Part shown: positions 54,531 to 60,342 of the stretch, piece after piece
Numbering within the stretch: the stretch's first letter is position 1
Layout: each line of letters begins with the position of its first letter
Source of the DNA: G963674685 sp964591275
GTDB taxonomy: Bacteria > Lernaellota > Lernaellaia > JACKCT01
Reading direction: 5' to 3'
DNA length: 60,342 bases
Assembly: GCA_964591275.1 (NCBI GenBank)
Contig: CAZQAE010000030.1
Location: 1-60,342, forward strand
Notes under the pieces: model-generated
The model's input: the letters and a program-made list of their open reading frames with translations, nothing else
What the model was told of the DNA's origin: nothing
Databases searched by the model: none
Program-made: the position numbers and the translations under genes

Positions 54531-55352
54531 TTAGAGACCAAGTAATCTTCTCGTTTTCGTCGTGGCGGCGCTGAACGCTTCAGTAGTCATGAAATCCGCT
54601 TCGCGGGGCTGCGAAGCAACAACGGCAAATTTTTCGATGACGCGCCCGGGCAGCGGCGAAAGTACGACGACTTCATCGGCCAGATAAACCGCCTCAGGGA
54701 CGGAATGCGTGATAAAAATGAGTGAAGTTCCGAGCTTGCTCCACATGGGGGACAGCTCTTTGTAGAGGCGTTCCCGGGTCATGACATCCAGGCTGGCGAA
54801 GCACTCGTCGAGCAACAGGGCCTGGGGTTCCAGGGCCAGGGCGCGGGCAATGGACGCACGCGATCTCATCCCCCCGGAGAGTTGGTCGGGATAATAAGAA
54901 ACAAATTCCCCGAGACCGAAAAATTCCAAAAGCTCCGTCGACCTCTTTTCCCTGGAGGCCGCATCCCTCCCATCCAATTGCAGGGGGAGGCCGACATTGT
55001 CGGCGGCGGTTCTCCATTTCAGCAAGGCGTCATGTTGCGGCACCAGGCCGAAAACCCTGCGATTCCTGGCTTCGAGAGGATTCCAGTCGCCAAATAAAAT
55101 CTTTCCGGAAGTCGGCTTTAACAAACCCGCCAGTGATCTGAGGATGCTGGATTTTCCACACCCCGAGGGTCCGACAAGCGCCAAGCGTTTTCCCTGTTCG
55201 ACCCGGAAACTGACTTTATCCACGGCCCGTAGCGGCGCGCCGTTCTGAGATGGATACTCAATGACGAGATCCTCGACCTCAATGGTCAGGTGTTTCTTCA
55301 CGGAATTTATCATTGAGGCCATTTTCGTCTCAATTCGGTTGCTTTTGTTCAT
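54531..55352 (-). CDS. ABC importer ATP-binding protein (SsuB/TauB/ThiZ type)
   Basis: 273 residues. Walker A GPSGCGKSS (~60), Q-loop GLVPQHDALLKW, signature LSGGMRSRASIARAL, Walker B LLLDECFASLD (Cys where Pro is usual), and H-loop FITHSVPEA. The family powers uptake of nitrate, sulfonates, taurine or HMP-type compounds, together with the adjoining binding protein and permease. The frame starts inside the end of the binding-protein gene (23-bp overlap). Internal ATGs at 55322 and 55313 are also possible, and none has a strong Shine-Dalgarno. Confidence 0.93.
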   Translation of the reverse strand: MNKSNRIETKMASMINSVKKHLTIEVEDLVIEYPSQNGAPLRAVDKVSFRVEQGKRLALVGPSGCGKSSILRSLAGLLKPTSGKILFGDWNPLEARNRRVFGLVPQHDALLKWRTAADNVGLPLQLDGRDAASREKRSTELLEFFGLGEFVSYYPDQLSGGMRSRASIARALALEPQALLLDECFASLDVMTRERLYKELSPMWSKLGTSLIFITHSVPEAVYLADEVVVLSPLPGRVIEKFAVVASQPREADFMTTEAFSAATTKTRRLLGL

Positions 55353-56460
55353 GTGGAGGCAATACGAAGCCGGGACCCAACGGCTTGTCGGGCTTGCCGT
55401 AGAGTTCCTCGCAAAAGCGGTTTGTAAAAATGTCTTCCGGCGTCAGTTTCTTCTCGATGATGCCGACGTCATAGAAGGTATCCAGTTGTTCTTTCCATCT
55501 GTCGTACTCCATCCAGCCAAAGCGACCGTCCGTACGCTCCATGTAAGGCCTAACCTCCATGGCGATTTCCATTTCCTCTTCCTTTTTGAGAGACGGATCG
55601 TATTCCATAATCGTGTCAATGGCGCGCCCGGGATCAGCCCACGTGGCATGCCACGCCTCGAAAAAACCTTTGATGAAGGCTTTGACGACCTCCGGGTTTT
55701 CCTGCGCCATTTTCTTTGTCGTGAAAAGAATATTTCCGTAATTCGTCACGCCGAAGTCAATGGACCTGATCAGGCGGTAGGGAATGTTTCGGTGATCGCA
55801 ATGGGTCGAGGCCAGATTGTTGTAACTCGGATCGATATCCACTTTGTGCGTGAGCCATAGCTGATAGGCGGATTTGTTCACGACCTCCGTGACGCTCGAC
55901 CTGTCGACGCCAAACTTCTTCATCAATATCTGGTATTCATAAAAGCTGTTGTGTCCGGGAATGACTCTAAACCTTTTCCCCGCAAAATCCGCCGGCGAAT
56001 GGATGCCACTATCCGGATGTACAAAGTATCCTATGGGCGTGATCTGCATCTCCGCGGCAATGGCGACCAGAGGAAGTCCCTTCGCGATGGCTATCGCCAA
56101 TTCGTCCGGGCCCGTGGATCCGAACTCATCCGAACCACTGGCCACCATCTGCGTGGTGATGATTCCGGGTCCTCCGCTGTTGACCTTCACATCCAGTCCG
56201 TGCTTTTTCCAGATGCCCCATTTCTCGCCCACCAGATCTCCCGCATAATTTCCGTAGGGCACCCACTTCATACGGAATGATACCTTGCCGAGATTCGGGA
56301 CATGCTCCACCCCTTCCGTTTCGACCGCAGATTTTTCTTCGCCGGTATTTTTTACAGCTTTCGAACAGCTGATAATCGGGAGGACGAACAGGAAAATCAA
56401 GGCTGTTGCCAAGACGAAACTAACTCCTTCACACGCGCGTCTCTTGATCATCATTTCCAT
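55330..56460 (-). CDS. ABC transporter substrate-binding lipoprotein (NMT1/THI5-SsuA type)
   Basis: 376 residues. A leader ending VLPIISCSK (Cys ~32) predicts a lipoprotein facing the periplasm. The mature part is an NMT1/THI5-like periplasmic binding fold: VSFRMKWVPYGNYAGDLVGEKWGIWKKHGLDVKVN, QMVASGSDEFGSTGPDELA, SPADFAGKRFRVIPGH. Family ligands include sulfonates, nitrate, taurine and HMP (thiamine precursor). The ligand here is not determinable. ATGs at 56454 and 56451 are alternative starts with closer GGAAA. It overlaps the ATPase gene. Confidence 0.9.
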   Translation of the reverse strand: MEMMIKRRACEGVSFVLATALIFLFVLPIISCSKAVKNTGEEKSAVETEGVEHVPNLGKVSFRMKWVPYGNYAGDLVGEKWGIWKKHGLDVKVNSGGPGIITTQMVASGSDEFGSTGPDELAIAIAKGLPLVAIAAEMQITPIGYFVHPDSGIHSPADFAGKRFRVIPGHNSFYEYQILMKKFGVDRSSVTEVVNKSAYQLWLTHKVDIDPSYNNLASTHCDHRNIPYRLIRSIDFGVTNYGNILFTTKKMAQENPEVVKAFIKGFFEAWHATWADPGRAIDTIMEYDPSLKKEEEMEIAMEVRPYMERTDGRFGWMEYDRWKEQLDTFYDVGIIEKKLTPEDIFTNRFCEELYGKPDKPLGPGFVLPPHEQKQPN

Positions 56461-56487
56461 TTCCTTTTCAGAACGTTGACTATTCGG

Positions 56488-57276
56488 CTATGCCACATTC
56501 GCCATTTCCTCAAATCCGCGCTTTGCTAAAAATTTCGCCGGGAGGCTCACGAGGGCGTAGAAAATTATTCCAGCAATCGCCACGAAGATGATCGCCGCGA
56601 ACATTTGTTCCGTTCGAAGCTCCCAGATGGATCTCAGAAAAATCGAGCCGATGCCCCAGTCCGAGCCCGCAAGCTCGGCGATGATGGCGCCGACGATGCT
56701 AATGGTGGACGAGGTTTTCGCGGCCGCCATCACGTAGGGCAAGGAAGACGGGATGCGAACGGTCTTCAGAATCTGCGCATTGGATGCGCCCAGACTCCGA
56801 AGGTAATCCAAAATATCTGGTTCCACGGCGCGCAGGCCGGCAACCGAGTTAATCAACATCGGAAAGAAGCAAACCAATCCCGCCATCAAACATTTTCCGG
56901 AGATCCCGTTACCGAACCAGATGATGAAAAGCGGCGCCAGGACGACCACGGGCGTGGCCTTGACGGCAACCGCGCCGGCCAAGCCCATTTTTTCCATCGC
57001 CGGAAAGCGTACGAATATCAATGCCAGGGAGTAGGCGACACCGTTGCCAATAAAAAATCCCACGATCGCTTCGATCATCGTGACGCCGGTGTGCTTTAAG
57101 AAGTAGGTGAAATGACTGGCCATCACCTTTAAGACCTGACTAGGCAGTGGAATCAGGAAAGATGGAACCTGAAAGAATTTTAAGCCCATCTCCAATAGGA
57201 AGATAAACAAAGCGAAAAGGGACACAAAAAAAACCAAACGAACGAATTTTTTTGCATATTGTTTGACCGTGCTCAT
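56488..57276 (-). CDS. ABC transporter permease (SsuC/TauC/ThiX type)
   Basis: 262 residues with six predicted membrane helices and the BPD_transp_1 EAA-like loop (DYLRSLGASNAQILKTVRIP). An opening helix (LVFFVSLFALFIFLLEMGL) and SSTISIVGAIIAELAGSDWGIGS are characteristic of SsuC/TauC-like permeases. First gene of the minus-strand importer operon, 27 bases ahead of the binding protein. Confidence 0.92.
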   Translation of the reverse strand: MSTVKQYAKKFVRLVFFVSLFALFIFLLEMGLKFFQVPSFLIPLPSQVLKVMASHFTYFLKHTGVTMIEAIVGFFIGNGVAYSLALIFVRFPAMEKMGLAGAVAVKATPVVVLAPLFIIWFGNGISGKCLMAGLVCFFPMLINSVAGLRAVEPDILDYLRSLGASNAQILKTVRIPSSLPYVMAAAKTSSTISIVGAIIAELAGSDWGIGSIFLRSIWELRTEQMFAAIIFVAIAGIIFYALVSLPAKFLAKRGFEEMANVA

Positions 57277-57604
57277 CTATTATTCAACTCCATGAAATCA
57301 TTTGGACCGAAGTCGAAAATGAAAAAAAAGCGAGTCACAAGGCGCCCTTCGAGCGACTGCTCCTTTCGCTTGAGAGCTTTTGGGTTTAATTTCAGCGCCA
57401 GACGGCAGAGATAAGCCTGCAACCGAAGGTGGCGACTCTATCCATTTCATTTCCCAAACCTGAGATAAATTAGGTCATTTTTGACATAGAGTCAATAAAC
57501 CGCAATTTTCGAAATCCGCCGCCTTTCGGTCCCCCTCGGCATCGCTTGTCAACAAAGGGGCCATTTTTTTGGTAGGTCGACAATAAGATAGACGGTACGT
57601 GTAA
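57277..57604. other. Intergenic region before the orphan tail
   Basis: No gene or clear promoter motif is recognised. It separates the minus-strand permease start from the orphan CCG-tail fragment. Confidence 0.5.
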
Positions 57605-57787
57605 CATAATCCCCAAGCCGATGATGACGCCGACGACGATGTCGATGATGATGTTGATGACGATGTGAACGACGATTCCGACGATGACGGCGACGACGAT
57701 TCCAGTGATGACGACAACGATGACGATGACGAAGAGTCCGCGACCGACGGCGACGCAGACGAAACAGGGGGATCCTGCTGCGGGTAA
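57605..57787 (+). pseudogene. Orphan Asp-rich GSCCG tail fragment (no globular domain, no start)
   Basis: This 60-codon open stretch reads HNPQADDDADDDVDDD... and ends DADETGGSCCG then TAA. It is homologous in DNA and protein to the last part of the gene at 51148-52890, and similarity continues ~60 bp past the stop, including the terminator. A stop codon (57602) bounds it upstream and there is no in-frame start, so it is a detached copy rather than a gene. Confidence 0.75.
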
Positions 57788-57799
57788 TGGGCAAATGTA

Positions 57800-57834
57800 T
57801 GCGATTTGAAATATCTGAAATCGCACTTTATTTT
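57800..57834 (+). terminator. Terminator copy after the orphan tail
   Basis: TGCGATTT/AAATCGCA stem with a 10-nt loop and CTTTATTTT, the counterpart of the terminator at 52903. Confidence 0.65.
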
Positions 57835-57870
57835 ACCCGATTTAATCGTTACTTCGTTTGATCGATTGAT

Positions 57871-57898
57871 TTGCATTAACAGGAATCAAGCATATACT
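57871..57898 (+). promoter_or_regulatory. Sigma70-type promoter of the LolD-like operon
   Basis: TTGCAT, a 16-nt spacer and TATACT lie 40 nt before the ATG at 57939, right after the orphan terminator. Confidence 0.55.
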
Positions 57899-57938
57899 CT
57901 ATACTAAGGTGTCCAATTTCAACCTTTGCGGGGAAGCC

Positions 57939-58622
57939 ATGAGCCTCATCTCGGCGAAAAATATCAGCAGAATTTATCAGGAGGGCGAAGTCTCGTTGCG
58001 CGCCCTGGACGGAGTCAGTTTCGATATTTCACCCGGCTCTTTTGTCTCCTTCATCGGTCCTTCCGGAAGCGGCAAAAGCACCACGCTCAACCTGATCGGG
58101 TGCCTTGACAAGCCGACCTCCGGGCAGCTCACCATTGCGGATCAGGACGTCACGCAACTGGACCCCGTGGAGGCAGCTGCTTTTCGCGGCGAAAACATCG
58201 GCATCGTGTTTCAAGATTTCAACCTGCTACCGGTGCTGACGGTTTTCGAAAACATCGAATTTCCGCTGATAATGGTTCGGAATATCTCACCGGCCAAAAG
58301 ACGCGATCAGGTTATGGAGCTTCTTGGATTAGTGGGTATGGAGGATCAGGCCAAAAAGTATCCGGGGCAGATATCCGGTGGGCAGAAACAACGGACGGCC
58401 GTAGCGCGGTCGCTCATCACCAATCCGAAGCTGGTTTTAGCGGATGAGCCGACAGCTAACCTGGATAGTGCAAACGCTTACAAAATCATCGAGTTGATGA
58501 AAGACATGCGCGACAAGTTTGGAACGACTTTCATTTTTTCGACTCATGACCCCAAGGTTGTCGAGGTCGCGGAAGTTACTTATAGACTCGTGGACGGTCA
58601 TCTGGCCGAGACGGGAGAATAG
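57939..58622 (+). CDS. ABC transporter ATPase (LolD/MacB type)
   Basis: 227 residues, the standard length for LolD/MacB-like export ATPases. Walker A GPSGSGKST (40-48), Q-loop GIVFQDFNLLPVL, signature QISGGQKQRTAVARSL, Walker B LVLADEPTANLD and H-loop FIFSTHDP. The ATG at 57939 has GGGGA just upstream; a GTG ten codons earlier is an alternative. With the FtsX-type permease (two bases downstream) and a LolA-like protein, it probably drives release or export of lipoproteins or other envelope substrates from the inner membrane. Confidence 0.93.
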   Translation: MSLISAKNISRIYQEGEVSLRALDGVSFDISPGSFVSFIGPSGSGKSTTLNLIGCLDKPTSGQLTIADQDVTQLDPVEAAAFRGENIGIVFQDFNLLPVLTVFENIEFPLIMVRNISPAKRRDQVMELLGLVGMEDQAKKYPGQISGGQKQRTAVARSLITNPKLVLADEPTANLDSANAYKIIELMKDMRDKFGTTFIFSTHDPKVVEVAEVTYRLVDGHLAETGE

Positions 58623-58624
58623 GC

Positions 58625-59872
58625 ATGGGCAATCTGCTGAAAATCGCGTTTCGCAACCTGATGCGTTACAAGCGACGCACGATCATGACCGCGATCCTGA
58701 TTACGATAGGAATTTCTGCGGTTATTCTTTTTTCTTCCATTGCCGGCTCGTTCAAGAACATGATGATCGGGCAAGTCACCGATTCCATGCTCGGGCATAT
58801 CCAGGTGCACAACAAGGGATACATGGCTTCCATTGACAACCTGCCGCTCAACCGAATCCTAAAAGCCGGCCAGGCCAAAACGGTGACGCAACTTCTCGAT
58901 TCCGATCCCGCCGTGGAGGCATATTCGCTGCGCGTCAAGTTCGGTTCCGGGTTCAGCAACTTCGCCGAGACCACGAATATTCGCATGAATTCGGTGGACC
59001 CCGATGCGGAATCCCGTACATGCCCTTTGCTTCCCGGAAGGCTGATTGACGCCAAGCCCGGTTCAAAGTTCATGGAGAAGGGCAAGATCCTTGTCCCTCA
59101 GTTGCTGGCCCAGGGCATGAAGGTCAAGGTCGGGGATTCGGTCGCCTTATTCGCCACCAACAGGGATGGCTCGGTCAACGGAAATTCCTTTGAAGTCGGT
59201 GGGATTTTGGAGAGCGTTACCGGCCCCGGCGGGCGCGACGGCTACATGCACATCGACGACGCTCGTGCCCTGCTTCGCATAGAGTCCCCGGAAGTGAGCG
59301 AGATTGCCGTGCGCGTTCGGGACTTTGGCGATCTTGATGCGGTCAAGCAGAGACTTCAATCGGTGCTTGCCGATCAGGTCAACCCCAAGGGCAAACCGAT
59401 TTTTGAAATTCATGACTGGGAAAAATTGTCCCCGTTTTCCAACATTGCCGGCATGATCGATATGCTGATGCTTTTCGTGAACATCATGTTGGTGGCCATC
59501 GTGTTGGTCAGCGTTCTGAACGTTATGATCATGGCTGTTTACGAACGGGTTAGGGAGATAGGAACCATCTCCGCAATGGGTGTAAAACCACGGAAAATCA
59601 TGTTCCTGTTTGTGATCGAGGGTTTTTTGCTCGGACTGATCGGTACGCTCATCGGCGGTGCAATCAGCGTTGTGGCCGTATCTGTTATGAACTTTGTAAA
59701 AATCACCTTTGATTTCGGTAGACAGAAGGGCCTCGTGCTCGAACCTTCCATTGATCTGCGGAATCTGGTGTTGACCGGACTGCTCGTTATCGTCATCTCC
59801 ATCCTCGCCAGTCTGCAACCGGCCTGGAAAGCTTCCAAAATGGAGCCTGTTGATGCCCTGCGTCATGTTTAG
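58625..59872 (+). CDS. FtsX/MacB-type ABC permease (LolC/E-like)
   Basis: 415 residues. One N-terminal membrane helix (IMTAILITIGISAVILFSSI), a large periplasmic domain (~45-265, MacB-PCD-like), and three C-terminal helices (MLMLFVNIMLVAIVLVSVLN, LFVIEGFLLGLIGTLIGGAI, LVLTGLLVIVISILASL). The layout is that of LolC/LolE/MacB type VII ABC transporters, which use a mechanotransmission mechanism. It ends with the common KMEPVDALRHV. It lies between the ATPase and a LolA-like gene, all in one operon. Confidence 0.93.
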   Translation: MGNLLKIAFRNLMRYKRRTIMTAILITIGISAVILFSSIAGSFKNMMIGQVTDSMLGHIQVHNKGYMASIDNLPLNRILKAGQAKTVTQLLDSDPAVEAYSLRVKFGSGFSNFAETTNIRMNSVDPDAESRTCPLLPGRLIDAKPGSKFMEKGKILVPQLLAQGMKVKVGDSVALFATNRDGSVNGNSFEVGGILESVTGPGGRDGYMHIDDARALLRIESPEVSEIAVRVRDFGDLDAVKQRLQSVLADQVNPKGKPIFEIHDWEKLSPFSNIAGMIDMLMLFVNIMLVAIVLVSVLNVMIMAVYERVREIGTISAMGVKPRKIMFLFVIEGFLLGLIGTLIGGAISVVAVSVMNFVKITFDFGRQKGLVLEPSIDLRNLVLTGLLVIVISILASLQPAWKASKMEPVDALRHV

Positions 59873-59882
59873 GAGTTCATTT

Positions 59883-60342
59883 ATGAATAGATCAATCCTT
59901 GCTCTTGCGTTTATTTTTATTTTCGCCGCGTCCGCGATAGCCCAGGACGCAGGCGAGATTCTAAAAAAGGTGGACCGCAACCTTAATCCGGCGGCCTCTC
60001 AAATGTACCGGAGGCTGATAAACGTGGAGCCGGACGGCAGCAAAAAGGAGTTCGTGCTCTGGACTGCCAAAAAGGGCAAGGACAAAATGGTCGCCGTGTT
60101 TTTGGACCCTCCCAGCGAAAAGGGACGCAGTACGCTGAGACTGGGCGACAATATGTGGCTTTATATCCCCAACGTGGGCAAGCCAATGCGGATCACGAGC
60201 CTGCAATCGATCGTGGGCGGCGTGTTCAACAACTCCGACATCCTTCGGCTCGATTTTGCCGATGAGTACAGCGCCGAGAGTCTGGAAGACAAGGGCGATC
60301 ATTATCTGCTGAACCTCAAGGCCAAAACCCGGTCCGTGGCTT
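59883..60342 (+). CDS. Outer-membrane lipoprotein-sorting (LolA-like) protein, 3'-truncated
   Basis: The gene runs off the window; ~153 residues are visible. A signal peptide (SILALAFIFIFAASAIAQ) is followed by a beta-rich fold with DNMWLYIPNVGKPMRI and the LQSIVGGVFNNSDILRLDF stretch, matching the COG2834-type outer-membrane lipoprotein-sorting family. The operon position after the LolD-like ATPase and the FtsX permease supports a periplasmic chaperone or receptor for the exported substrate. The ATG lies 10 bases after the permease stop. Confidence 0.88.
   Translation, partial: MNRSILALAFIFIFAASAIAQDAGEILKKVDRNLNPAASQMYRRLINVEPDGSKKEFVLWTAKKGKDKMVAVFLDPPSEKGRSTLRLGDNMWLYIPNVGKPMRITSLQSIVGGVFNNSDILRLDFADEYSAESLEDKGDHYLLNLKAKTRSVA

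Overview
The window reads as a chromosomal segment of a Gram-negative (diderm) bacterium. It encodes a heptose-type LPS core cluster, a TonB/ExbB/ExbD energy transducer, a FadL-like outer-membrane protein, a LolD/FtsX-type export ABC system with a LolA-like partner, several lipoproteins, and a 7TM-HD phosphohydrolase. Gene density, frequent ATGA/GTGA overlaps and the secreted Asp-rich proteins resemble deltaproteobacterial/Myxococcota-type or candidate-phylum genomes. That placement is inference; no rRNA or tRNA was seen to confirm it.

Layout. 1-9.7 kb holds central metabolism: an ADP-forming acyl-CoA synthetase ATP-grasp part (5'-truncated), a BioD-like/DRTGG protein, carB, glutamine-dependent nadE, a deoxyribosyltransferase-like protein, a diacylglycerol-kinase-like protein that appears to start at ATT, and serC. 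9.7-16.6 kb holds a DUF4388/TPR protein, an SGNH lipoprotein, and two large secreted proteins with Asp-rich, Cys-ending tails; the first of these has an in-frame TAG after its signal peptide. 16.8-24.6 kb holds the 7TM-HD phosphohydrolase, a MITE-like palindrome, a polyprenyl-phosphate sugar transferase, a MopE-motif lipoprotein, rpmB, relA/spoT and gmk. 24.6-32 kb is a minus-strand envelope cluster: yicC, heptose-7-P kinase, O-antigen ligase, GT4, two GT9 heptosyltransferases and a GT2, ending in REP-like repeats. 32.2-36.5 kb holds a transaldolase, a membrane sulfatase-like enzyme and a FadL-like porin.

36.8-42.2 kb holds small proteins and a giant Asp-repeat/Ig-like surface protein. 42.5-47.1 kb is a compact five-gene operon (carrier protein, SDR, acyl-adenylating ligase, AAC(3)-like acyltransferase, DUF4910 aminopeptidase-like) that looks like a dedicated acyl/aminoacyl glycan-modification or small-molecule pathway. 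47.2-52.9 kb holds a propeller lipoprotein, exbB-exbD-tonB, a 27-bp tandem repeat and another CCG-tailed secreted protein. 53.2-57.3 kb holds an SsuABC/NMT1-type importer with a QueG-like Fe-S protein and a small unknown. This module is bracketed by two direct copies of the CCG-tail plus terminator sequence, and the second copy is an orphan with no globular gene. 57.9-60.3 kb holds a LolD-like ATPase, an FtsX-like permease and a LolA-like protein (3'-truncated).

The most novel signal is a recurring envelope-protein architecture. Four secreted proteins end in an Asp-rich linker plus a terminal Cys-Gly (three of them GGCCG/GACCG/GSCCG), while three N-terminally anchored or exported proteins carry the same Asp-rich linker just after the lipobox Cys or signal segment. 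In both cases an acidic spacer lies between a terminal Cys and the globular domain, which suggests an uncharacterised C-terminal anchoring or sorting signal.
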